Assembly: GCA_021604765.1 (NCBI GenBank)
Contig: BQJP01000008.1
Span: 64,918-97,801 of the forward strand
Direction: 5' to 3'
DNA: 32,884 bases
Origin: Thermodesulfobacteriota bacterium
GTDB taxonomy: Bacteria > Desulfobacterota_D > UBA1144 > Nemesobacterales > UBA2774
In this document: positions 1-7,087 of the stretch, piece after piece
Numbering within the stretch: the first letter of the stretch is position 1
Layout of the letters: every line of letters begins with the position of its first letter
Made by a program: the position numbers and the translations under genes
Notes under the pieces: model-generated
The model's database searches: none
What the model was told of the DNA's origin: nothing
What the model saw: only the letters and a program-made list of their open reading frames with translations

Positions 1-1
1 G

Positions 2-1531
2 CTAAGAGTGGGTCCTGACCTTGCTGTGGGACCGAATATGGGAAGGGCTTCAAAAAAACGCGAATCTATTTTAGAGCCTATCTATGGAAATAGAAATGTC
101 CTAGCCATAATAATAGACCCAGAGATATTAGAAGACACTGTTAACACTAAATTTAAAGAAGAAATTGATGATGTCTTAAACGGAGAGTTTATGAGCGCCA
201 AAGATTACTTTCGTGTTAATTCAGGAGGTAGGCTTGCTCTAAATAAAGCTGACACTCTAGGTATCTACGCAGCTGACAATGCAGGTGTGGAAACCAACGA
301 TAAAAATTATTATCTGGATTCAGAGAACTTCGACTGTGAGGGCGACGCAGTATATAAAGGAGGTTCCTTTGCTCTACATGCAGAAGCGCTTATGCAGGCA
401 GAGGGCGCTTTTGATTTTGAAGCATACGATAAAAACAATGACGGACAGTTGGTGCCTAGTGAACTAGCAATAGTTGTTGTGATTCCAAGGAATTCTATTG
501 GCGGATCATCAATTCTTACAAGTTTCAATCCATACTGTGACGATAATGGAGTTTTTGAAGTCGATGGAATCAAAATAACCGAAACAGTCCACCTTAATAC
601 AATTTACATAGAGGGCGGGCTTGGCCTTGAAGAAAAAATTGACAATATGATGGTTGCTGCCCATGAGTTATCTCACCATATACTGGGCCTTGATGATATC
701 TATGGAAAATACAAAGGAGTTCATGACGGCGTCAACTTTAACCCGCTTGGGCCTTTTGAGAACGATTGTCCTGAAGAGCTCGCGCCAGGAGAAGAGTGTC
801 AGAAGCGTTATGTAAACACAGCTCCTCATAAAATTTCCATGATGACCTATAAAACAGGTCAGGATGAGACAACTACACATTTAATGGGATTTCATAAGCT
901 TCACCTCGGCTGGGTAACGCCCAAGATTCTGGAAGAAGAGGAACAATACGAGCTCTACGACATTAAATTTGTTGAACATGTCTTCATTCTTCCAAGAAGG
1001 TTTGACACAGGGCTTGAATATGTGCTTCTAGAGTCCAGATACAGAGACTTAAGTCAGTTAGCTGAACTATACGATTACGGGATAGATGATCTAGGAATAG
1101 CTGTATATCATGTGATTGAACCTGATGAGGGTTGCATGTCTGCATTTGGGGCTACAGAAACGGGCTGTAAACCGCTTCAAGCGCCTTTGTGTATACCTGA
1201 CAACATATGGTTTGATAAACATGGAAGTAATTATGCACGCATTGGTGTTAGATTGATACAACCAGATTTAGTGCATCTATTCGACAAGGATTCATTTCCT
1301 TCAGGCGATGATTACACCGGATTTAGTAATACAATGTTCGGAGGCGGGGAAGAGCTTCTTGATAATAGTCCTATATTATGTCCAACAAATATTGGTGATA
1401 AGATGCCCGATGATACCTTTGCTTTTCCATATCTACTGTGGGTGGACGGAAAGCCAAGCGGTTACAGAATTAGGAATATTATTCAAACATATCCTAGCTT
1501 TAAATTTGATCTGGAAAACGATAATTTGTAA
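2..1531 (+). CDS. M6-like secreted metalloprotease, 5'-truncated by window edge
   Basis: The reading frame is open to the left edge, so the N-terminus and probably the signal peptide lie outside the window. Numbering from the GTG at base 8, residues 219-223 are HELSH, followed by LGLDDIYG. This is the zinc-binding HExxH plus downstream Gly/Asp pattern of M6 (immune-inhibitor-A-like) peptidases, with one extra residue between the second His and the Gly. Residues 141-152 form a good 12-residue EF-hand loop (DKNNDGQLVPSE), so calcium binding is likely. Several Cys residues fit an extracytoplasmic location. A strong terminator follows at 1559. The next gene has its own promoter, so this gene is transcribed separately. 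Family assignment is from motifs only; the exact peptidase subfamily is uncertain. Confidence 0.8.
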   Translation, partial: LRVGPDLAVGPNMGRASKKRESILEPIYGNRNVLAIIIDPEILEDTVNTKFKEEIDDVLNGEFMSAKDYFRVNSGGRLALNKADTLGIYAADNAGVETNDKNYYLDSENFDCEGDAVYKGGSFALHAEALMQAEGAFDFEAYDKNNDGQLVPSELAIVVVIPRNSIGGSSILTSFNPYCDDNGVFEVDGIKITETVHLNTIYIEGGLGLEEKIDNMMVAAHELSHHILGLDDIYGKYKGVHDGVNFNPLGPFENDCPEELAPGEECQKRYVNTAPHKISMMTYKTGQDETTTHLMGFHKLHLGWVTPKILEEEEQYELYDIKFVEHVFILPRRFDTGLEYVLLESRYRDLSQLAELYDYGIDDLGIAVYHVIEPDEGCMSAFGATETGCKPLQAPLCIPDNIWFDKHGSNYARIGVRLIQPDLVHLFDKDSFPSGDDYTGFSNTMFGGGEELLDNSPILCPTNIGDKMPDDTFAFPYLLWVDGKPSGYRIRNIIQTYPSFKFDLENDNL

Positions 1532-1558
1532 ATAATTTTATTACCATACCCCATTTTG

Positions 1559-1600
1559 CCCCCGGTTCTGTTAACCCCATTTCAGAGCCGGGGGTTTTTG
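1559..1600 (+). terminator. intrinsic terminator of the metalloprotease gene
   Basis: A 12-bp stem, CCCCCGGTTCTG paired with CAGAGCCGGGGG (one G-T pair), has a 12-nt loop and is followed by TTTTT. It lies about 27 nt after the stop codon. Confidence 0.9.
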
Positions 1601-1627
1601 TTTACGTGAAAAGATTTTGTTATATAT

Positions 1628-1660
1628 CTGAACCTTTTTCCATGCTGGAGTTACTTACTA
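1628..1660 (+). promoter_or_regulatory. regulon promoter copy 1
   Basis: CTGAACC at 1628-1634 is separated by exactly 17 nt from TACTTACTA at 1652-1660. The same layout precedes five more genes. A start site just after the downstream box would give a leader of about 20-25 nt with AGGAGG before the ATG at 1689. Confidence 0.8.
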
Positions 1661-1688
1661 TTCAAAATCAATTTTAGGAGGTATTAAA

Positions 1689-2303
1689 ATGAACGATCTT
1701 TTTACATACGCAAAACAATTAATGGTTTTTGGAGTAATTCTATGTATATGTGTAGCTGGGATAAAACCTTCAATAGCCAAGTATACCGCGAACAGTCATG
1801 CAGAGACTACATCTAAAAATAAGAGCATAGCAGTTAAGTCTGCGAACATTGCGCTGCCGGATTTAAGCACTCATCCCGGAATAGAAGTAGGTGGGTTAAA
1901 AGCTAACTGGGGCGAAACTATTATATTGGATGCGGGTTCAGCAACCGGAACCTTTAAGGATATGTGTGTATTTCCCTATAAAGTAGACATATGGAATCTT
2001 GGAACAGCACACACTGGAGCATTTGAGTACAGATTAAAAGCAGGTCCATGGTCTATACTTGAAGGTCATCCTGGACTCTCGGCTGGTGGATTCACCCAAG
2101 CGCAGGGTCACATCGGATTAAAACCAGGAAAGCAGGAAGTAATAATTGGGCTCGATAACATGAACCAGATTGTAGAATTAAATGAGAATAACAATATTCC
2201 TCAGGCTGTAACCATTAAATTAAAGGGCAACTGCTTTTCCTTACAACCTTATTTTAAAGATAAAAGCGCAAGAAATGCTAAGTCGTTTAGTGAATATAAA
2301 TAG
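1689..2303 (+). CDS. secreted CARDB-like protein, paralogue 1
   Basis: The 204-residue product has a hydrophobic N-terminal segment (about residues 11-30, ending near SIAKYTANS) that looks like a signal peptide. It is followed by LPDLSTHPGIEVGGLKANWG and a beta-rich domain. The phrases VWNLGTAHTGAFEYRL-like and the late IVELNENNNIPQAVTI segment match the CARDB pattern, in which a strand is followed by Exx(E/N)NN and an aliphatic strand. CARDB domains are Ig-like adhesion modules of bacterial surface proteins (family knowledge). The next gene encodes a clear paralogue. AGGAGG about 7 nt upstream supports the ATG. It is a monocistronic cassette with its own promoter and terminator. No enzymatic motif is visible. 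Confidence 0.72.
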   Translation: MNDLFTYAKQLMVFGVILCICVAGIKPSIAKYTANSHAETTSKNKSIAVKSANIALPDLSTHPGIEVGGLKANWGETIILDAGSATGTFKDMCVFPYKVDIWNLGTAHTGAFEYRLKAGPWSILEGHPGLSAGGFTQAQGHIGLKPGKQEVIIGLDNMNQIVELNENNNIPQAVTIKLKGNCFSLQPYFKDKSARNAKSFSEYK

Positions 2304-2336
2304 AATTTTAAGATCTACTCATCTCCTTATCTCTTT

Positions 2337-2381
2337 AAAGCCCTGGTCATACTTATTAATTAGAATGGCCGGGGCTTTTTG
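2337..2381 (+). terminator. intrinsic terminator after CARDB-like gene 1
   Basis: AAAGCCCTGGTCAT pairs imperfectly (G-T pairs) with ATGGCCGGGGCTTT over an AT-rich loop and runs into TTTTT. Confidence 0.85.
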
Positions 2382-2406
2382 TATTCTATAGAAATAAAAA
2401 AAGTAT

Positions 2407-2439
2407 TTGAACCTTTTCTCTGCACCGTGTTACTAACTT
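2407..2439 (+). promoter_or_regulatory. regulon promoter copy 2
   Basis: TTGAACC at 2407-2413, 17-nt spacer, TACTAACTT at 2431-2439. ATG lies 28 nt further on, the same as copy 1. Confidence 0.82.
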
Positions 2440-2467
2440 AACAAATACAGATTAAAGGAGATAAAAA

Positions 2468-2980
2468 ATGAAAAATTTAACCCTAAAATCAATTCAAATA
2501 ATGGCACTATTAATAATCTCAAACCTATGTATAACAGCAGGGGCAGCATCTAATGAACTGCCTGATCTAGCAGGATATCCAGGAATTGAAATTGCTGGGA
2601 CAAGAGCTCAGTGGGGCGGGAAGGTTAAAATAAATGCAGAAGATGCAGATTATAACCAGAACGGTAGGTGTGTATTCCGCTATGATCTCGGTCTTATAAA
2701 TCAGGGTAACACTCCGACAGGAGAATTTGGGTACAGAATCAATTCAGGTGGGTTATCAAAAACACAAACACATCCCGGAGTGCAAGCAAATGAAGCCATA
2801 AGCACTGTTGGTCAAATTGAACTTAAACCTGGGAAACAAAAACTAGTAATAAAACTCGACAACGAAGAGCAAATAACAGAGTCTGATGAAACAAATAATA
2901 TGCCGTTTGCGCTTCTAGTTGATGTAAAGGGTAAATGCAATTCTGATAATAAAGCTAAATCTATGATTGCAACTAAATAA
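2468..2980 (+). CDS. secreted CARDB-like protein, paralogue 2
   Basis: The 170-residue product is a clear paralogue of the preceding gene. It has a signal peptide ending near ITAGAASNE, then LPDLAGYPGIEIAGTRAQWGG, a Cys-containing strand (GRCVFRYDLGLINQGNTPTGEF) and the CARDB-like EQITESDETNNMP segment. A conserved Cys near the C-terminus (GKCNSD here, GNCFSL in the paralogue) could pair with the earlier Cys in a disulfide. AAAGGAG lies 8 nt before the ATG. It is flanked by its own promoter and a perfectly palindromic terminator. Probably a periplasmic, secreted or surface adhesion/binding module; function unknown. Confidence 0.72.
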   Translation: MKNLTLKSIQIMALLIISNLCITAGAASNELPDLAGYPGIEIAGTRAQWGGKVKINAEDADYNQNGRCVFRYDLGLINQGNTPTGEFGYRINSGGLSKTQTHPGVQANEAISTVGQIELKPGKQKLVIKLDNEEQITESDETNNMPFALLVDVKGKCNSDNKAKSMIATK

Positions 2981-3016
2981 AAACTAGCCTATTGCCTATC
3001 CTTAATGCCATACCCC

Positions 3017-3052
3017 CCCAGATCCTGTTTTAAAACAGGATCTGGGTTTTTT
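3017..3052 (+). terminator. perfect-palindrome intrinsic terminator
   Basis: A 15-bp arm, CCCAGATCCTGTTTT, and its exact complement form an uninterrupted palindrome at 3017-3046, followed by TTTTTT. Confidence 0.9.
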
Positions 3053-3085
3053 GTAACGGTCTAAATATTTTAATCAAAAATTTCT

Positions 3086-3118
3086 TTGAACTATTTAGAC
3101 ACTCGAAGCTACTAACTA
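3086..3118 (+). promoter_or_regulatory. regulon promoter copy 3
   Basis: TTGAACT at 3086-3092, 17-nt spacer, TACTAACTA at 3110-3118, upstream of the ATG at 3150. Confidence 0.82.
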
Positions 3119-3149
3119 TTTAAAATCAACAAAAGGAGGTAAGCAAAAA

Positions 3150-3980
3150 ATGCTTATTCATCTTAGTTCAAAGAAATTATTTTCAGTATTAGTTTTAGCG
3201 GTTTTTATGTTTGTTGGATTAGGAGTAAATACAACTTTCGCAAAATGCCCATACGACATATTGGCATTGTGTAAAGTTGGAAATAAGTGGGTTAATTGCT
3301 GTGACCACTACGGCTATACAATAAACGGTGAAGAAACATCAGATTCTTCTAATAAGAAATTAAAGAATAAGAGTTTCAAATCAAATAAGGTAAAACCAAA
3401 ACCTAACAAAGTTTTTGTTGCCAAGCCTGTAAAAGGTCAATCCGATTTTGATTTTACACAAGAGACATCACCAAACGGTGGGGCATCCATTTATCAGATG
3501 AACGGACTTAAGGGTGTTGTACCTATGAAGCTCACATCAAAAATGGTAAATGGTAACGAAGTAAGCGTTATGAAGATTGCTAGCCAAAAAGTAAATGAGA
3601 AAATGAAGTGGAATGCTAAGTTAGATTGCACTGGCGGAACCACAATAAAACATTTCTCTATATCTACAGCGAATGGTCCTACATCGGTTCTAAATCCAGC
3701 TAATTATAGCGTTGTTAGCATGACAAAGCAGGTAAATGTTAAACCATGGAGCTTAAATCATGTAGAGGAGCAGTGTCGAGACGCATTAACAAAAGCTAAT
3801 GGTGATTATAAAGAAGAAGCAACTATAGCTCTTCAGCCAAATGTTACGGAGCTAGTAAGGTTCAATGCAAGCTGTGCATACCCAGGAACAAGTAACGTAA
3901 AGCAGTACAGCGGAAAGGTAAAACCAAAAACAACTGTAAAATGCGTTTTAACAAATCCGCCATATGTACCTGAAACATAA
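3150..3980 (+). CDS. secreted Cys/Lys-rich protein of unknown function
   Basis: This 276-residue protein matches no family I recognise. It has a signal peptide (hydrophobic residues about 9-27, then TTFAKCPYD). A compact Cys-rich segment follows (C-P-Y-D-I-L-A-L-C, then W-V-N-C-C-D-H), and then a Lys/Asn/Ser-rich low-complexity linker with repeated K-P-K and N-K. The C-terminal half looks beta-rich and carries scattered Cys residues (LDCTGG, EEQCRD, ASCAY, VKCVL), probably disulfide-bonded. AAAGGAGG 10 nt upstream supports the ATG. It has its own promoter and terminator like its neighbours and is presumably co-regulated with them as an exported surface or periplasmic protein. Confidence 0.7.
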   Translation: MLIHLSSKKLFSVLVLAVFMFVGLGVNTTFAKCPYDILALCKVGNKWVNCCDHYGYTINGEETSDSSNKKLKNKSFKSNKVKPKPNKVFVAKPVKGQSDFDFTQETSPNGGASIYQMNGLKGVVPMKLTSKMVNGNEVSVMKIASQKVNEKMKWNAKLDCTGGTTIKHFSISTANGPTSVLNPANYSVVSMTKQVNVKPWSLNHVEEQCRDALTKANGDYKEEATIALQPNVTELVRFNASCAYPGTSNVKQYSGKVKPKTTVKCVLTNPPYVPET

Positions 3981-4011
3981 TAATTATGCCTTCTTTATCA
4001 ACCTCCTAAAG

Positions 4012-4047
4012 AACCCTGGCAGGATTCGCCTCTTGCCGGGGCTTTTT
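4012..4047 (+). terminator. intrinsic terminator
   Basis: CCCTGGCA pairs with TGCCGGGG (one G-T pair) across a 12-nt loop and is followed by CTTTTT. Confidence 0.85.
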
Positions 4048-4050
4048 ATT

Positions 4051-4083
4051 TTGAACCATTTAGCCCCTCCTAGCTACTAACTA
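4051..4083 (+). promoter_or_regulatory. regulon promoter copy 4
   Basis: TTGAACC at 4051-4057, 17-nt spacer, TACTAACTA at 4075-4083. It begins only a few bases after the preceding terminator, so the cassettes are packed tightly. Confidence 0.83.
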
Positions 4084-4112
4084 TTTAAATTCAGCAAAAG
4101 GAGGAATAAACC

Positions 4113-5429
4113 ATGAAAGGGTTATTCAGCTTAATAAGGCAAATAAGTGGCTTTAGTTTTAATATGAGTATCATGATTTTGACGATTGCACTTTTTGTTT
4201 CATACAGCATCGTTAGTGCTAATGCCGTGATTTTTAATGTAGACAGTACGCTTGATGCAATAGACACGAACCCTGGAGACGGTATATGCGATAACGGTAT
4301 AGGACTCTGTACGCTACGTGCTGCAATTATGGAAAGTAATGTTCTTGAGGGACCTGATGAGATCATGCTTGACGCAACTACTTATACACTTACTATTGCT
4401 GGCGGTGATGATTTCGCTGCTAACGGTGATTTGGATATTAGGGACGATCTCATTATACAAGGCCAGGGAGCTATGGATACGGCCATTGATGGTAACGAGC
4501 TGTCACGTGTATTTCATCTCATAGGCGGTACTATGCGAAATCAAATAGTTGTTGAGATTTTTGATCTTAAAATTATTGATGCCGATGTTGGCAACCAAGG
4601 TGGAGGTATCAGAAATTCTAGTGGCAATCTGCTTATAGAGAGAGTGCTATTAGAAAGTAATACAGCTCCTAGAGGCGGTGGACTATATAACGGCCCACTC
4701 GCCAATACAACTATTAGGAGTTGTGCTATTTATGATAATTTTGCTACAGACGACCCAAATGAGTGGGGTGGAGGTATCTACAACCTGGGAGAAATGCTAA
4801 TTATTAACTCAACAATTAGTAATAACGCAGCCGGAGACTTAGGTGCAGGGATCTTTAATGAAGGTCAATTAAACATTACTTTCACTACTATTGCCTCAAA
4901 TATCACCGGTTCTGAGCAAACGGCTGGCATACATCAGACTCTTGGTAGTAGTGCTACTATTAGCTCTTCGATTATAGCAGACAATATTGGAGGAGATTGT
5001 GGTGGAATCCTGGTCACATCTCAGGGATTTAATATATCAACAAGTGGTTGTAATTTAAACCAACCAACAGATATGCCAAACACTGATCCTATTATGGATT
5101 TTCTACAGGACGGTGGTGGAGATACATTTACTCACCCACTGCTAAATGGTAGTCCAGCGATAGATATGGCTGGTTCAGATTTTAATTGCTTTATTCATGG
5201 ATTTGACCAAAGAGGCTCTATTAGACCTCGCGACGGAGACTTGGATAAAGATCTTGAATGTGATGCGGGTGCTTACGAATTTAACCCAGAAGTGGATTCA
5301 GGTGAAAGTACTGGTGAAGGCTGCTCATTAGTAGCAAAAAACAGTGTCACCACACTACCTCTCTACATGCTAATACCAGCATTGATGGTGTTGGCATTAG
5401 GTTTTAGAAAAAAACAATCTATTAGCTAA
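4113..5429 (+). CDS. CSLREA / choice-of-anchor-Q beta-helix surface protein, paralogue 1
   Basis: The 438-residue exported protein has an N-terminal hydrophobic signal (about residues 18-38). A CSLREA-type motif follows (GDGICDNGIGLCTLRAAI, about residues 52-69). The middle is a right-handed parallel beta-helix with Asn/Gly-rich turns (GGGIRNSSG, GGGLYNG, GGGIYNLGE, GAGIFNEG). Near the end is a choice-of-anchor-Q signature (GSPAIDMAG, DQRGSIRP, CDAGAYE). The C-terminus has a GCS motif, then a hydrophobic helix and basic residues (FRKKQ). This tripartite tail resembles the JDVT/MYXO-CTERM class of sorting signals, so processing and surface anchoring are likely by family knowledge. GGAGG precedes the ATG. 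The next gene is a close paralogue. Confidence 0.85.
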   Translation: MKGLFSLIRQISGFSFNMSIMILTIALFVSYSIVSANAVIFNVDSTLDAIDTNPGDGICDNGIGLCTLRAAIMESNVLEGPDEIMLDATTYTLTIAGGDDFAANGDLDIRDDLIIQGQGAMDTAIDGNELSRVFHLIGGTMRNQIVVEIFDLKIIDADVGNQGGGIRNSSGNLLIERVLLESNTAPRGGGLYNGPLANTTIRSCAIYDNFATDDPNEWGGGIYNLGEMLIINSTISNNAAGDLGAGIFNEGQLNITFTTIASNITGSEQTAGIHQTLGSSATISSSIIADNIGGDCGGILVTSQGFNISTSGCNLNQPTDMPNTDPIMDFLQDGGGDTFTHPLLNGSPAIDMAGSDFNCFIHGFDQRGSIRPRDGDLDKDLECDAGAYEFNPEVDSGESTGEGCSLVAKNSVTTLPLYMLIPALMVLALGFRKKQSIS

Positions 5430-5439
5430 ACAAAACTAT

Positions 5440-5471
5440 AAGGGCTGCAGTATTATGCGGCCCTTATTTTC
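5440..5471 (+). terminator. intrinsic terminator
   Basis: AAGGGCTGCA pairs with TGCGGCCCTT over a 6-nt loop, followed by ATTTT. Confidence 0.8.
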
Positions 5472-5522
5472 CCCTTTTAGTTGTAATCAACTGATCTTAA
5501 ACAAAATATTCTTAAATAAGTT

Positions 5523-5555
5523 TTGAACTATTTTTGTCTTATTAGTTACTAACTA
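5523..5555 (+). promoter_or_regulatory. regulon promoter copy 5
   Basis: TTGAACT at 5523-5529, 17-nt spacer, TACTAACTA at 5547-5555, then an AGGAGG-containing leader and ATG at 5585. Confidence 0.83.
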
Positions 5556-5584
5556 TACAAAGTCCATCAAAGGAGGAATTAACC

Positions 5585-6898
5585 ATGACAAGGTTATTCA
5601 ATTTATTGAAAGATTTAGAAGTACCCAGTTTGACAACGGGCATTATGATCTTCGCATTAACACTATTAGTCGTAGCTGGCTCTATAGGTGCCAATGCTGC
5701 AACATTTGAAGTAAACAGCACAGTAGACGCTGTCGATGATAACCCCGGAGACGGTATTTGTGATGACGGTTCCGGCAACTGTACTCTCAGAGCTGCAGTT
5801 ATGGAGACTAATGATCTTGCTGGATCAGATGAGATAGTACTTAAGAGTAAAACGTATGTACTTACTATTCCTGGTCCCGATGCTATCGCAGAAAAGGGTG
5901 ATCTGGATATAAGAGATGATCTTCTTATTCAAGGTCAAGGAACATTGGAAACAGTAATAGATGGAAATCTAATAACTCGTGTTTTTCATCTGCTTGACGG
6001 TGATGATATGAATCAAATTGATGTCGAGGTCTATGATTTGACAATAAGAAATTCAGATGCAGGCAATGCAGGTGGTGGGATAAGAAATGTAGCTGAAAAG
6101 CTTTTTCTATATAGGGTTGCGCTTGAGAATAATACCTCTCCAAGAGGTGCAGGTCTCTATAATGGACCAGATGGTGACACGACAATTAGAGACTCGGTTA
6201 TTTTTAATAATACAGCTACAGGTGATCCTGATATGGAAAGAGGTGGTGGAATTTATAATAAAGGTGAATTATTTTTAGGTAATTCAACCGTTAGTAATAA
6301 CTCTGCAGGAGATCTTGGTGGCGGAATATTTAATGAAGGTTCTATTCATGCCGCATTTTCAACTATTGCTGATAACACGACCGAAAGTGGTTTGCCTGGT
6401 GGCGTTCATACGATATTTGGGGGTGATTTATCTTTATTCGCTAACATTATCGCTGATAACAACGATGGTAATTGCGGTGGAATTCTACCTACATCGCAAG
6501 GGTTCAATATCTCTTCCAGCAACTGTAATTTAAATGATCCTACTGACATGCCTAACACTGACCCAATGATTGGTCCGCTTCAAAATAACGGTGGGAATAC
6601 ATGGACACATGCACTCTTGAGCAGTAGTCCCGCAATAGACATGGCCGGCAATGAATTTGCATGCTTTGAAGTAGGTGCAGACCAGAGAGGAATTATCAGA
6701 CCTCAAGATGGAGATCAGATCGGAGAGGCTTTCTGTGATGCGGGAGCATTTGAATTTAAAGCAAATCTAGATAGCGGAGAAGGCGGAGGTTGTTCAATAG
6801 CTAAACCTGGTAGCTCTGCTCCACTACCGCTTTATCTTCTTATACCTGTTTTCTTGTTAGTAATTAGGCTTTTCAGAAAACAGAAAATTAATGCTTAA
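5585..6898 (+). CDS. CSLREA / choice-of-anchor-Q beta-helix surface protein, paralogue 2
   Basis: The 437-residue product is co-linear with the preceding protein over its whole length: signal anchor, GDGICDDGSGNCTLRAAV motif, beta-helix repeats (GGGIRNVAE, GAGLYNGP, GGGIYNKGE, GGGIFNEGS), SSPAIDMAG, DQRGIIRP and CDAGAFEF. The tail is GGGCSIAKPGSSAPLPLY, then a hydrophobic helix ending in RLFRKQK. The pair arose by tandem duplication including the promoter. GCS plus helix plus basic tail again suggests a Cys-dependent C-terminal sorting signal. A sortase-like rhomboid or CPBP protease that would process it is not in this window. The N-terminal leader of both proteins is longer than a classical signal peptide. 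Confidence 0.85.
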   Translation: MTRLFNLLKDLEVPSLTTGIMIFALTLLVVAGSIGANAATFEVNSTVDAVDDNPGDGICDDGSGNCTLRAAVMETNDLAGSDEIVLKSKTYVLTIPGPDAIAEKGDLDIRDDLLIQGQGTLETVIDGNLITRVFHLLDGDDMNQIDVEVYDLTIRNSDAGNAGGGIRNVAEKLFLYRVALENNTSPRGAGLYNGPDGDTTIRDSVIFNNTATGDPDMERGGGIYNKGELFLGNSTVSNNSAGDLGGGIFNEGSIHAAFSTIADNTTESGLPGGVHTIFGGDLSLFANIIADNNDGNCGGILPTSQGFNISSSNCNLNDPTDMPNTDPMIGPLQNNGGNTWTHALLSSSPAIDMAGNEFACFEVGADQRGIIRPQDGDQIGEAFCDAGAFEFKANLDSGEGGGCSIAKPGSSAPLPLYLLIPVFLLVIRLFRKQKINA

Positions 6899-6909
6899 CA
6901 ACTAATAAG

Positions 6910-6946
6910 CCAGGGCTGTGTGTTTTATATACAGCCCTGGTTCTTT
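6910..6946 (+). terminator. intrinsic terminator
   Basis: CCAGGGCTGT and ACAGCCCTGG form a perfect 10-bp stem, followed by TTCTTT. Confidence 0.85.
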
Positions 6947-6971
6947 CGAAAAATTGTTCATACATAATACA

Positions 6972-7004
6972 TTGAACCATTTTCATCCCCAGCGATACTC
7001 ACTA
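6972..7004 (+). promoter_or_regulatory. regulon promoter copy 6
   Basis: TTGAACC at 6972-6978, 17-nt spacer, TACTCACTA at 6996-7004. Unlike copies 1-5, the position 27-31 nt downstream is occupied by a 10-codon mini-ORF (ATG at 7032) rather than the gene start. Confidence 0.78.
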
Positions 7005-7087
7005 AATAAATCAAGGGAAGATTATGTAAAAATGAAATTAGAGATAAGAAGCATAAAAAAATAAATATAAAATTGTTGTATACGATC

